Source: Glandiceps talaboti (Eukaryota > Hemichordata > Enteropneusta > Spengelidae). Taken from it: DNA of 57,000 nucleotides. The notes under the pieces were generated by a model. The model had not been told where the DNA came from. It did not search any database and saw only the letters and a program-made list of their open reading frames with translations. Location: the NCBI RefSeq assembly GCF_964340395.1, contig NC_135555.1:1048001-1105000 (forward strand). Reading direction: 5' to 3'. The position numbers were made by a program, and so were the translations under genes. This document shows positions 31,775-51,924 of the stretch, piece after piece. Every line of letters begins with the position of its first letter. Position 1 is the stretch's first letter.

Positions 31775-31900
31775 AGTTTCTTTCCGTTATGACGCCTTTC
31801 AGAAAAATGAATTAATCGAGGTATAGTTTCCACCTGGATCTAAGTTGTCAGCCAAGTTTTGGAGACACATCCGCCATCGCAGATTAAGTCACGTGATTTT
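31775..31900 (-). other. Putative non-coding first exon of the WWP1/ITCH-like gene
   Basis: On the minus strand an AACT|GTGAGT donor at 31774/31773 is close to the consensus. It sits in the CpG-richer block just upstream of NOB1. No other strong upstream exon was recognised across the 9 kb between 22534 and 31774. The transcription start is unknown and the upper limit is a guess. If correct, intron 1 is about 9.2 kb. Confidence 0.4.
31889..31896. promoter_or_regulatory. Palindromic E-box TCACGTGA
   Basis: The 8-bp palindrome TCACGTGA contains the CACGTG core bound by USF, Myc/Max and MiT/TFE bHLH-Zip factors. It lies 267 bp upstream of the NOB1 ATG and just upstream of the putative ligase 5' exon, so it could serve both genes. 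Confidence 0.5.
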
Positions 31901-32162
31901 GCAATGATGTAAATTGTGGCTGTGTCACGACGGTAAATAAATGTCAATTTAACCACGAGAAAAATTTAACCACGTCGTTAAAGGAGAGACTATTGAACTA
32001 CAATCAATGATTTTACTCATTTCACTTATTTCAAAATATAACTTGTTATCACAAAATACTGTATTATATTCTTATTTATTTTTCCAGACATTACTATTTT
32101 TGAAAGAGGACGGATGGTAAAGCGCCCTCTAGCAGTCATCTTTAGATTGCACAATTTGCAAG

Positions 32163-40510
<8,348 letters not shown>

Positions 40511-41214
40511 CATCTCTCTAGAAATCTTGCAGGGTCAAAGTGAAATAGCAGGGAACTGAAATTTGATAGTATTAGACTTTTAACATTGGAAAGTATTAAA
40601 ATTAATACTTCCAAAGCATTTTAATTTGAACTCCAGATAGATTCAATCATAGCCCCTACACGAACCCTTTCATGTTTGGTCTATGATTCAATGTTTGAAT
40701 ATTGAGAGACAAAGAGTCCAAAAGTGAATTTTCAAGTATATTTTGCTGCTGATCTACTCACACTCTGTACTCTGAAACTCTTGCAGACAACAAGAAAAGA
40801 AATTCATCAGACACAATAGTAGAACATTTAATATTTATACTGAATAGACATTTTAGGTTGCCTTATGCATAAAAAGAATATTCTACCCAAAAGGTATTTG
40901 AGACTGGTTCTTACAGTTAACAGTAAAGCTGAAAATATGATTTGATTAAAATCATGGAACCTGAAACAAAAGGTCAGCTAGCGCAACAAAAATCTTACTG
41001 ACATTGCTACATTGTATCATCTGGCTTAACAAATATCTGTGTTGGTAAGATGTTTGTTGAACCAGATGATGTTTTGGTTCAGGTTTTGTGATTTTAATTG
41101 TAATGTAGCTCTTCAAGTTCTACTTTTATAATCATAAACTCATTGTCATGTATATCATGTGTAGAAAGATTGTCTTTCTTGATAATTAAAGAAATATATA
41201 AAGTAGAAAACACC

Positions 41215-41660
41215 AGACCATTGTGTTGTGTCCAGAGTATTTGTGGTGATCACATGGTGCATATGTTGTATGGCAATTGTAGATGATTGTGTGGCAAATG
41301 TGTGGTGTTGATTAATTGTATGGTGAAATGTAGGTTGTATGGCAAATGTATGGCAATCATGGTGAAATGTGTGGAAGTTGTATGGCAAGTGTATGTGATT
41401 GTATGGTGAAATGTGTGGTGTTGGTAACTAGGTTAATTGTATGGTGAAATGTAGATTGTGTGGCAAGTGTATGGCAATCATGGTGAAATGTGTGGTTTTG
41501 GTTGTATGGTGAAATATGTAGGTTTTATGACGGTTGTATGGTGAAATGTGTGTGGTGTTGGATGTATGGCAATTGTGTGGTGAAATGTGGGTTTTTGTTG
41601 GCAATTGTATGGTGAAATATGTAGGTTTTTATGGCAATTGCATTGTGAAATGTGGTGTAG
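41215..41660. repeat. Degenerate GTATGGTGAAATGTG repeats
   Basis: About twelve irregular copies of GTATGGCAATTGTATGGTGA-like sequence in the NOB1 3' flank or 3'UTR. Spacing and sequence vary, so the array is old or unstable. Confidence 0.75.
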
Positions 41661-41748
41661 ATTATATGTCCATTGGGGAAATGCCCCTGTACTCCGTATT
41701 TTGATGGATTCTCATTGGTTGCTATGACAATAGGCTAAAGGTGAACAC

Positions 41749-41754
41749 AATAAA
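41749..41754 (+). terminator. Candidate NOB1 poly(A) signal AATAAA
   Basis: AATAAA occurs about 1.24 kb after the NOB1 stop, downstream of an A+T-rich 3'UTR-like stretch with a degenerate GTATGGTGAAAT repeat. A weaker ATTAAA near 41186 is the alternative. Actual cleavage sites are unknown. Confidence 0.4.
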
Positions 41755-42199
41755 TTGGATGGTTATTTTGTTGCATTGCACTGTGTTACAGTTTTGAATT
41801 ACCCCAGTTTGTGACTTATTTATGGGATTGCTCAATTCTTATATTGTTTTCAGTGATTTAATATAGCATAATGTATGCTTTATTCAATTTATAACATACC
41901 AGTACAATCACATGTATGGAGTGATGTGAACTTTAATACTGAGTGGAAAGAAAAAAGTTTGAAACTTTTTTGATCAAGAACAATACGCCAAAGGGAACTA
42001 GTGCTAGTCTAGATTATAATGCCTACAAATTGAGAAGAAGAATGATAAACAATGAAAACACCGCCCCCGCTCATGAAAAACAAATAAATGAACTAAAAAG
42101 AAACAGTAAACAAATACCACAAAAGGTATAATTTGTATATTTTTTGTCTGTTTGCCATTATTACATTTGTAAAATATTCCAAAGGGTACCTTTATTACA

Positions 42200-42541
42200 G
42201 TTTGCTACTGCGCACTTGAGTACCTCATTTATTTTTGCTTTATCTGTCGCATGTCGTAATTTTTAACCAGTTGTCAATCACTTTATACAGGTACTGCCTG
42301 TCATGCCTGTGTACTGCACAGCACTGCACATGTGTTTGCTGATCTACAACTTAATGTGACATGCGCAATAGAGGGGTCACCTGTGACGTCACATCCTAGC
42401 GTGTTGGGTGATGCAAGAGTGGTAAAAGAGTGCACGTAAATCATTGTAAATTGAAAGGCTGCTTGCTTTCAAAGCTAACAAAGTTCCAAGTGTGTTATTC
42501 TACGTTCTAGAGACTTATAGATTGTGTAGAAGATTTTCATT
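42200..42541 (+). promoter_or_regulatory. EIF2S2 promoter region
   Basis: This short block immediately upstream of the eIF2 beta ATG has more CpG than its surroundings. It includes a perfect cAMP-response element TGACGTCA at 42384-42391, about 150 bp before the start codon. CREs are bound by CREB/ATF family factors. No TATA box was seen. A CCAAT-type ATTGG occurs further up at about 41714. Confidence 0.55.
42384..42391. promoter_or_regulatory. CRE palindrome TGACGTCA
   Basis: A full 8-bp CRE lies 151 bp upstream of the EIF2S2 start codon. A second full CRE occurs at 29866-29873 in intron 1 of the ligase gene. Only the first sits at a promoter-like position. Confidence 0.55.
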
Positions 42542-45500
42542 ATGACTGAAGAAGACGCGGTAAGTCGATTTAATCACAATGTAATGTGGACTTGCTTTTC
42601 CAACATGTCTGCCACAGCAGTGCCAATGTCAACTCAACCGGCGTCGTAATCAGGCATGGTTTAGCCAAGAGTCACACACGTTCGTTCTAAAATAGTACAT
42701 CACGACATGGTGTTAAGCTAAACATTTTTCGTGTGATGCATAGTATATCAAATATAGTCCCCACTAACACATTTATTTGAACCGCTTTGATTGTCATCCT
42801 GAACAGCTATATCAATCATAAGGTTGCATGCCAAGTAAATCATTCCGTGAAGCAGTGAAAAGAGCCCCCTCATGGCCTATCTCAGACTGCAATACTGGGG
42901 AGGAATTGAAAACTTCTACTAAAGGCGATGTAGTTTCAATGTTTCCAAGACGGTAGACGAAAGATTTTAACCAACAATTAGCCCTGAAATAAGTACCAAA
43001 CAGTTTATGACTTGCATTGTTGAAGTGTATACAGATCAGTTTTTGCCAGCTGTGAAGATGAATATAGAATATTGTTACATGTAAGACTTACGCAATTCGT
43101 AACAGATGTCCATACAATTCCAGTGTAATCAGAACATCTATTGCCTTTTGAGGTACATATATAGAATGAATGAATGAAATTGAAGACATCAAATTATATT
43201 TTTTAACATGTTGAATTTTTTGGGTATCTCTTCTAGTCTAGCCCAGAAACTTGCCCTATCTGACTCAACATACTGGCTTGACAGTTCTTGCTTGTTCCCC
43301 TGAATGATGTTTTCAAACCAGCTAGTCAAATCAGATACTACTAGTCCTACTTTTATATTATGGGCATCAGTTCTAACAGTTATCCCTTCATTGATTCTCT
43401 GACGTGTGAAAATATACACCGAAATAACAGTGCACCAACAAAATGTAGAAGCAGTTGAACACGCACAAAAAAAATACTCCATTTGCCTGGATTGACTAGG
43501 TGACAAATTGTGATTGATAGAAGTGATAGTGAAATCATAGTCTGGATGCCAACGTGGTCTCTAAACTGTGTAAATCATAACGATACTGTATATGGACTAG
43601 ACTAGTGAAATCATACAATCAGATAGAAAGACCTTCAAAATGATTTGAATATCCCACCTCACAATGTCAAAGTTGGCAGCCATTATGTGTTGCTATCTAG
43701 AATGTTTCATATTTTTGGTCTAGATTTCATTTCTTTGTACAATTTCACAGAGAATGAAGTTGCAATTCAAATTGCATAGGTACATGTAAAATACTACCAT
43801 CAATCACCTTACTGATTTGAGTCATCACTGAACACAAAGTCTATGTTAGCCTTGAACTCGTGTCTTCCTTCAACAATATTTTATGTCTTTTCATGCTGAA
43901 TTGTACAACAGGATTATACAACGCTGTAACACAGATCCAAGTGCAGTTGTTCCCCATTTGAGATTATTAGTAACTCTGACATCAACTGATATGTATTTCT
44001 TAATACTGTATTTGTAATGCCAGAAGGTATTGAGGAGTGTAGAGACTAGAAATTTTGTTGTAATAATAAGTTATCCTCAATATTTATGGTTTGTTAATTT
44101 TGTTAGCAAAGTATAATCATGAGTTGCAAATTTTATTGATGTCAATAGATTTTTGATCCCACCATGAAGAAAAAGAAGAAAAAGAAAAAGACTCCTTTTG
44201 ATATGGAGGCAGCCATGACAGGAGAATCAACTGTAGAAAGTACTGCAACAGAAGCAGTCAATGAAAATGATAGTACAACACCAATGAAGGAGGAAGCACC
44301 TATACAAGAAGAAAAAACATATGATGGTAAGAAAGAGCAATTAATTTCTATCAGGAAAATGAAAAATCGACTACAGTAGTTTGGTGATATTTATATGGAC
44401 ACAATTCACATTACCTCTACTGTTTTACTTTGAACCTAAAACCCATTCTTTGTTTTAATATTTGACATCTGTGGTCTTTTATCTTAGATACGCTTGACTT
44501 GGATTTCGGTGGTAAAAAGAAGAAGAAGAAAAAGAAGCATTTTGACCTGGAGGGAATGGAAGAAGCATTACCAGTATGTCTTGTACATTTATTGTTTGTG
44601 ATATCTCCTCTTTTTAGGTTTGAATGGAAAACTATGTATTCCCTAGAATGAAAACTATTATTATGATTTCAGTCTATGCAAAGAACAATTGAAGTAGTTT
44701 TGGGTAATTGTGTATGTTATGTGTGTTGATTATGGTTTTACAGTAGACCGATACTATCCGTAGTTTACCAGTTAAAGACTGAAAAGAAATACCAGTATAT
44801 AATTAGACATGTTTGTTGTTGCATGGAGAATTGTTACTGGTTGAAGAGTGTTTGATGAATTATTCATCTATGCTGTTGAAATATTTCATCAGACTGTTTC
44901 AACTGATATTGCATCATTGTGTATATCGCCAGTACTCATACATGATATAAAAGTTGAAACTATCACTGCATTTGTTATATTCCTGAGAACTAGTAGAGTG
45001 CAAGGTTGTTCTTTACTGTCAATAACCCAAGGTTGTTTTTGTGTTTTTCATCATGGTTACACAGGATGTTGATAAAGATATGGAAAAGGAAAATGATAAC
45101 ACTGGATCATCCACTGTCACAGATAATGCTATAGATACAGAACTAGATTTTTCACTAACAAAAAAGAAAAAGAAGAAAAGGAGACCAGCACTGGAAGACG
45201 AATTGAAGGAAAATGAAAGTGAAAAAGCAGAGGAAGATGAAAGAGATGGTAATTTTGAAATTTTTAACAGAATTTGTTATATATTTGCTATTTTTGTATC
45301 AAGCAAATTTGTTCTGTGTATGTGATACTGTGACTGATATGTGGATGAGCTACTTAAGACCTCTACATTTCTTACATTTCTCTCTGAAAAAAGTAACTGG
45401 CAGATTTTCCCAAGCAAGTCTAAATTTTGTGTACTATTGTGTTTGGTACCTTGCAGTCAAGTTATGTAATGCACTATATACTTCCAAAAATCATTATTTT

Positions 45501-47760
45501 CTTTCCTATGTGAAATTGGCAAAAATTTGTTTCAGACGACTTTTAGGTTTACTTTATTGTAGACTAGTGCAACAATCATGAAACCACTTGCTGACTACAA
45601 TATGTCTTGCATTTTCGAGTGTGAATATATTCCGAAATTTAAAAGTAACATTCAAGGGGAAACTCTTCCAAGATCAACAAGGAGAAAAAGCATGTTTTTG
45701 TGTGTGTTACTATTTTTGTAGCAAATACTGTATTTAATTAATGCGAGAAAAAGTCTCATGCAAAAGTACAACATCTGGTCTTAAAATGTGACTTTTCACT
45801 TCACCTAACTAACATTGTAACACCAAGGATTAACATTTGGTTTTTGTGTATTTCAGTGGAATCACCATTTGGCAAGCCTAAAGAGAGCACTTCATGGGCA
45901 GGTTCAGAAAGAGATTATACATACGATGAAGTAAGTTTCCTCAACATTGCATCACTTTCTTGAATGATCAGAAGCTACCCCTGTTGTATGTTCAAGTTTC
46001 GCAAGACATTTGAACAAACTAGATTGACTTTTGAACATTGGTAGCTTTACATGTATAACAGTTTACATAGGATATATTTGGAATTTGTTGATATAGCTAC
46101 ATGTATACCCATGTCTGAAAGTGGTAAATAAATTAATATGTAGATGACAAACTATGGTTCTGAAGATATAGAACAAGATCTTTGTTATGAAATTAATGTC
46201 ATAAATTTTGCCAGTAAAAAGATGCATGTAAATATTGATTAATTGTATTCCTATTTCATTGATTACAGTTATTAACCAGAGTCTTTGATATAATGAGGGC
46301 CAAAAATCCTGACATGGTATCAGGAGAAAAGAAAAGGTTTGTCATGAGACCTCCTCAAGTTGTACGAGTAGGAGCCAAGAAAACGTCATTTGTAAATTTT
46401 GCAGAAATTTGTAAAATGTAAGTTTCATTTTAATCTAGGTATTTAAATGTATTCATCTTTTAGCTACAAATATATAACCATCGTTGGTGGAATTTGTTTG
46501 AATTTCATTGGTGTGTGTTATCTATTGAATGTACTTGTGTACTATTAGGTTGAAGCATAGTTGGAAGTAATGATAGTAATACCATGAATCTTGGTGATTA
46601 CCCAATTTACTTTGTACTATAACATATCTCTAACTTTTGTTTGCAACTGGTTCCTGGACACAACAATTTGCCCATTCATGAGTCAGGTGTATTTTGCATC
46701 AATGTTTAACATGGTTACAAAAGAGAAATGATGATTACTGCATATTTTTTGTGCTGCTTTCTGACCTTATACACACTAGCATATATTTTAGCATTAGACA
46801 AGGCATTTCTGTTCACAGTATACATCTGTTTTGTGCTACATATTTGCTTCATGTTTTTGGCAACTTCATGTTTGTTTGAAATTAGTAGTTTGGAACTCAT
46901 ACATGGAAATGAAATGTATGTACTAACAATCATAAAGTATACTTGTGATATTTAATTTCCAGGAATGAATAACTTGAATATTGTTGTAGATTGTCTCTAC
47001 TACTCTGGTTCTTAACTTCATCCATGGTTTCTTTTGTGACAGGCTTCATCGACAACCCAACCATTTACTTGCCTTCTTACTTTCTGAATTGGGTACCAGT
47101 GGTTCTATTGATGGCAATAATCAACTTATTATCAAAGGCAGATTTCAACAGAAACAAATAGAAAATGTCCTCCGACGATACATAAGTAAGTGTGTGCTTG
47201 AAATGGTTAGAGTTAGACTAAGGAAACCCTGTCAAACAGCTAGTATTGTGTATCACAAAGACTTGATGTATGACAACACAATCAGTCTACCAAATCAAAA
47301 TATCTGCTGCTATACATGTATGTCAAACTGTTGTACATTTCAATACTTTATAGCCAGAGTCTAGGATGTGTGTCTGAATATTTCAAGCAAAAGATTAAAT
47401 CAGTCAGTTACCATCAGCTGTCACCTGTCTGTGGAGGTCATCATGTGACAAATCACATGACCATGTTTAATAACAGTCTCATTTGTATATATACATTTAA
47501 TTAATGCATGTTGAGTTCTCTTCTTACACTTGATATAAATTTGATGTAGCTCACCATGTGTCTACTCTCTATTTTCCTTTACAGAGGAGTATGTAACATG
47601 TCACACATGCCGATCACCAGACACCATTCTTCAAAAAGACAACAGATTGTTTTTCCTACAGTGTGAGACTTGTCATTCCAGGTGTTCTGTTGCTAGTATT
47701 AAATCAGGTTTCCAGGCAGTCACAATGAAAAGAGCACAAATCAGAGCTAAAACCACCTAG
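42542..47760 (+). CDS. EIF2S2: Translation initiation factor eIF2 subunit beta, 8 exons, 335 aa
   Basis: This is the beta subunit of eIF2, the GTPase that brings Met-tRNAi to the 40S subunit. Exons: 42542-42559, 44149-44326, 44488-44573, 45065-45248, 45857-45930, 46269-46417, 47043-47185, 47585-47760. They total 1008 nt, in frame, all GT-AG. The protein opens MTEEDAIFDPTM. It has three lysine blocks (eight, eight and six Lys, one each in exons 2, 3 and 4), which in this family contact eIF5 and eIF2B epsilon. The conserved core follows ([60 protein letters not shown]), then the C4 zinc finger C283-x2-C286...C304-x2-C307. Length matches human (333 aa). It lies about 2 kb downstream of NOB1 in the same orientation, with its own promoter-like region. 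Confidence 0.98.
42560..44148. other. EIF2S2 intron 1
   Basis: A 1.6-kb intron separating the six-codon first exon from the rest of the gene. It has no tandem array. Its only unexplained content is a 105-codon minus-strand frame at 43189-43506. Confidence 0.7.
43189..43506 (-). CDS. Unrecognised 105-aa open frame inside EIF2S2 intron 1
   Basis: A minus-strand ATG-to-stop frame whose second half looks protein-like (varied composition, [20 protein letters not shown] and [18 protein letters not shown]). Unlike most other long frames in the window it is not built on a repeat. I do not recognise a family. It could be a chance frame, an intron-nested small gene, or part of a decayed mobile element. 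Confidence 0.2.
   Translation of the reverse strand: MSPSQSRQMEYFFCACSTASTFCWCTVISVYIFTRQRINEGITVRTDAHNIKVGLVVSDLTSWFENIIQGNKQELSSQYVESDRASFWARLEEIPKKFNMLKNII
44149..45248 (+). CDS. EIF2S2: eIF2 beta exons 2-4, N-terminal lysine-block region
   Basis: Exons 44149-44326, 44488-44573 and 45065-45248 each contain one polylysine block separated by acidic linkers, so one block per exon. This N-terminal half varies between animals apart from IFDPT and the K-blocks, so intron boundaries were set by splice phase (phase 1, phase 0, phase 1). Confidence 0.93.
47043..47760 (+). CDS. EIF2S2: eIF2 beta exons 7-8, helix-turn-helix core and C4 zinc finger
   Basis: Exon 7 (47043-47185) encodes the eIF2B/eIF5 core helices through NVLRRYI. 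Exon 8 (47585-47760) encodes [30 protein letters not shown] and IKSGFQAVT, ending in TAG at 47758-47760. Almost every residue matches the human protein, so the reading is secure. Confidence 0.97.
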
Positions 47761-49210
47761 TGCAGTACACCCTATCTCATTTCAAACCATAATACCATGT
47801 CATCTTAGATGTACTAAGTCTCATCAATTCAAGATACTTTCATGTTTTCAATACTGTAGCTACATAACTTCATATTTTCTGAGTTTGAAATGGAATCTAT
47901 TTCCTTCAAGTTAAATCTTCCCTTCTTTAGATTTTGTATCATTAGTGTATAGCCCACTTACCACCATCACTGTAATGCTGTTGAATCAAAGCTTCTATGC
48001 ATTGATATATGAGTGTTTTAGCACATAACTTTACTGAAACTATTACACTTCTAAAGTCAAGGCAGTGTATGAACTTGTAGAACAGATATACTGGTATGTG
48101 ACAATAGATTTCATATATATCGTCAGCCAGTGTTAGCTCAACTCCACATCAGTGCTGAGACTGTCCACCAATGTTATTATCTTCAGATGTGTGTGAGCTT
48201 TCAATATTTTTCTCAGTCAGACATTTTTGTCTTGGGTCAATAAAGCTGCACTAAAATTTTATACAAAACATTTGAACCATTCTTTTGAGTCAAAACAGAG
48301 GAACACTTTGTTATTTGAGATAAATATGAAAACTTCACTTACAATTTTGTATATGTTACTAGAACAGAAGTAGCATGTAAAGTGGTATTTTTATGACGCT
48401 GAAATGTATTGAACATAGTATGTCCTCTTGTTTAAGGGCAAAGAAAGAAAGAACAGATTCTGTGATTGAATTTGTGAGAAATATAATAAGTTGAGGGGAT
48501 GACAGTTCGAATGTATACTTCATGTTGTACATATACGTGTATGTTCACTTCAGTGATCGTCTATTAAGAATATGTAATATTACAATATGCATGATACAGG
48601 GTTTAGAAAATCTGTGATTGCTTAGTGATCGGTATGATTGTAGTACTCGGTCACCTCACATGGTTTATTACAGGTTGCTAAGTTTAGTCATGTATGTAGG
48701 GAGTGATATTTCAACAGTTGGCCACTTTGACAAAACCTTTGTCCTTCAATGCCCATTATACAATAGTCTGATTAGTGCCTACGGTGTTTCATTTGAATCT
48801 AAGTTATTTGTTGCATGTGATTCAATACTATCCCATGGGTCATATAGAAAGCACACTGAAAAATACTAATGTCAGACTGCAGCTAGCATGTATTTAAAAA
48901 TGTTCAATAGGAAGTCAGTGGACACTTCTTGGAGAATTCAGTCATCTCAGTTGGTGCTTGTTTTTGGAGGGGGAGGGGGCGTCAGTCATTTCGGTGGATG
49001 CTTTTTTTCGGGGGGGGGGGTGGACTCGGTCGTTTAGATGAATGTAATCATTCAGTCTTATTTTGTTGTAGCTGCAATATTTGTGTTATGATGGGAGAAA
49101 TATATTGATATGTCATCTGTGATTTTATGATTTGTAAGAAAGGAATATGTATCTTGATTGGTAGTACCATATACACACATTACCTGCTACTAAATAAAGA
49201 GAAGCAATGT
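47761..49210 (+). other. EIF2S2 3'UTR and downstream flank
   Basis: No exon was seen. The stretch holds AATAAA hexamers (48239, about 49194), G-rich tracts at 48967-48982 and 49007-49021, and an 83-codon frame at 48618-48869 with no recognisable features. Confidence 0.5.
48239..48244 (+). terminator. Candidate EIF2S2 poly(A) signal AATAAA
   Basis: TCAATAAAGC lies 480 bp after the eIF2 beta stop, a normal 3'UTR length. Further AATAAA hexamers near 49194 and 49804 would give longer UTRs. Confidence 0.5.
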
Positions 49211-51150
49211 AGGAGAAACGTCGATTTTCATTGACATACTGTAAAATTGTGATATTAAACACCCTTTTTATGGATTTCTCCTTATCCTATATCATTGATA
49301 GCAACTGTTAGGGAGATTTCATTTTACAGATAGTCCAAATATTGAATATAATAATATTTGATATATGGGTGATCATAGAATATTTGATTCAAAACATCGT
49401 CCAAGTACTTTTCAACAAACAAAGGAATCCAAATTTATCACTCACAGTTCTACTTTGGTGAAAACCTAGTACTACAAGGGTTTCCATCCATCTTGTAGAG
49501 TGAATTGTTACAAGTCACCACAAGGTGGCAGTATTCAGTGGCAAGCTGGCAGTATGACTATCCCATCATTGAGCTTGTTTGAGTAGCAGGCAGACTTCCC
49601 TTGGAAAATTGTTTGACTAGAACAGAATATTTCAGCCACAGTTTCACATTTACTTTTGATTGCAGTATATTAAATGACAGGTTGAATACATATATACACA
49701 TGTATTTTCTGTATGAATATTAATAATCAAAATGAAATACCTAGTATGCAGGTAGTGTGTGTAATAATATTGAAAATAATCTTTATTGTGATTGATTTTG
49801 GTAATAAAGGATTTCTTTTTTGTTCAATTCTTGTGTGTGCATTGTTTCACGAAAACAGAGAATGTTGTTTGAGAGAAGTCCTTACTTGTTTACTACCATT
49901 GACTTTACAATCAAGGATACACTTTGATTACAATTACAATAAAGTGGCCATATGGATGAGATAAATACTCATTTGTCATCCATATAGTGTGTTTCCAGTA
50001 ACCCCTAACGCTAAAGATGTTTATGCATGCATGATGGGGCGCCCTCAAACATCGGCCAACCCTAGGAGCCCGGTGAGGGCGAAACGCCACGACGTATCTT
50101 ACAGTCTAGCATAAATTAAAATGGTAACTATTTACCTCAATTTCTATGTACACCTTCATGCCTTTGCCTCTGATCTGTGGTCATTTAAAAAGAAATCATA
50201 TTCTAGTGAGAAACCATGTCTTTTTAAACTAAAAGTACATTCTGCATAACATCTTATAATTGTATTCATTTACTTCTTTTACACCTCATCAAAAAATCAG
50301 AAGTATTGTGACCATCGAGTATCTTATATTGGGGGTCAGAGTAATTTAAAAAATCTAAACTAAAACAAAATAAAATTCCGACCTACCTACCCTATTTTCT
50401 GAAGTCATGTTATCGTAACGTAAACAAACGGTTTTTTTTAATTATTATTTTGCCTTATCATAGTCAGTCTACAGTGTAGTCAGCTTTCCTTTCTCTTTGA
50501 TGTTGTAGACTTTGACAATCTATTTTTAATGGGCCGTATTTTATTTGACAAATCTATGCATGACGCACTGGGGCACAAAGTTTTCCATGTGTGGATGAGT
50601 ATTACTTTATGAATAGGAAAAACGTTGCTACTTTTATGCCGTCTTATTTGTTTGAGTGGATGTATAGTAAAATATAATTTCAACCGGTGTAAAAAAATTT
50701 AAAGATTAGTATTCGTAGCAATGTTATTTGTATTCATACTAATCAGACTGGTAATAGTATTTGCTAATATAAACATCGTATCTAAGCAATAGTACATGTC
50801 CTTGTGACAGGATATGCATAGAACTAAACCCGGAATCCACACACATAAATAGAATGAATACCAGTAGGCTGCTGGTCATTTTTGCATCCAATTGAAACCA
50901 TTGTAATGTTTATGTAATCCAGCTATCATAGTGCATATCCTTCCCCCACCAATTCTTGGAATTTTATTGTCAGTTATAAAGTGAGAAAAGCATTCTATAT
51001 AACTTTCGAGGTATGTTTTATTTCTCTTTACATTTGAATAACAAATAAAGAGTCTAAAAATACTGAATAGAAAAAATATCAAAAAGAGTAATTATTTTAC
51101 TGAGGGGTGTACCGGTGTTGAATAGTAAAGTTTACGAAGCAACATCAGAC
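49211..51150. other. Intergenic DNA, no gene recognised
   Basis: A+T-rich except for a GC-rich block at about 50037-50096. That block contains an inverted GCCCTCA/TGAGGGC pair around a GC-rich loop and may be a fragment of a dispersed element. No exon or RNA gene was identified. Confidence 0.45.
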
Positions 51151-51199
51151 GAGTTTGTTGAATATAAATATATACAGATAGAACATTAATGTAAAGTTA

Positions 51200-51867
51200 C
51201 TGAAATGGTCTTTCGATCGAATGTTTTTAGCAGTTTTTACACAATTATTGTATTACATAATTATAAAATAGCTGAGGATCACGGACACAGTTCGATCAAG
51301 TCGTAGTTCTTTTCCAGTACACACAGGCAGAGTAGAGAGTTTTTTTTCAGTTCTGTACCAAAGAAGTCTGTACTACGAAAAGACCCAGCTCTATTTAGCA
51401 ACAACGCTTTCGTTATATCATATTAGTATTATTACCAAGAAAACTTCGTCCATGTACTTTATCACGTTTGTTGTGTGTCATCAGTGCTAGAGAATACTGC
51501 GTCAGCGCGCCCTCTACAGTTTGGAACGGCTCATCTCGAATCTCCCTAAGCTAGCTGGAATGCGAGAAGAGATTATCACCACTGACTTGAAAGACGCTAA
51601 ATTTTCACAAATACATACTTTATTAGATTTATAAGTGATTTCAAATTAATAATATGTTTGTTTTGACCAAAACTGTGCCATTTTGATTGTACGTAGCTAT
51701 ATTAAGACATTGTGTCAGCTGTTTACATGATGAAGTACTACAAACTTGAAAGGTTCATAACTTCCGGTCTAATAGCGTGCTGATTTTCCTGGAAAGAAGT
51801 AACCCGGCTGAATATTCGTGGAAACAACCACTGATAATGGTAGTTTTCGAGTAAGGCGCTAGCAGCA
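51200..51867 (+). promoter_or_regulatory. Possible promoter of an unidentified downstream gene
   Basis: CpG frequency rises here as it does before NOB1 and EIF2S2 (for example GCGTCAGCGCGCCCTC at 51500-51513). The block ends at an ATG in good context (GCAGCAATGG, ATG 51868). Inference by analogy with the two proven promoter regions in the window. Confidence 0.35.
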
Positions 51868-51924
51868 ATGGAAGAAGAGTTTGAAAATATCGACGGACGA
51901 AATGGCTGGCACTTATTGTTTATG
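51868..51924 (+). CDS. Possible first coding exon of an unidentified gene
   Basis: It encodes MEEEFENIDGRNGWHLLFM and is followed by GTAGAT, an acceptable but not strong donor, in phase 0. The start context and the CpG-richer upstream block support it. I do not recognise the peptide. The nearest acceptor-like site (about 52014) would give an in-frame stop after two codons, so no continuation exon was found in the window. Confidence 0.25.

Larger units (their letters stand above)
31130..32162. promoter_or_regulatory. Probable bidirectional promoter between the HECT ligase gene (-) and NOB1 (+)
   Basis: This roughly 1-kb stretch is richer in CpG than the surrounding A+T-rich DNA, as expected for a housekeeping promoter that has kept CpGs. 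It lies directly upstream of the NOB1 ATG (32163), with the putative minus-strand first exon inside it. It contains the palindrome TCACGTGA (31889-31896), a USF/MITF-type E-box, a GCCATCTTGG element (around 31670) resembling a YY1 site, and a CTCF-like GCGCCCTCTAG (32122-32132). No TATA box was recognised. Factor identities are inference from motif shape. Confidence 0.6.

Noticed and set aside
48618-48869. 83-aa frame downstream of EIF2S2
   Set aside because: It has no recognisable features, lies in the probable 3'UTR or flank, and its length is within chance for this sequence.
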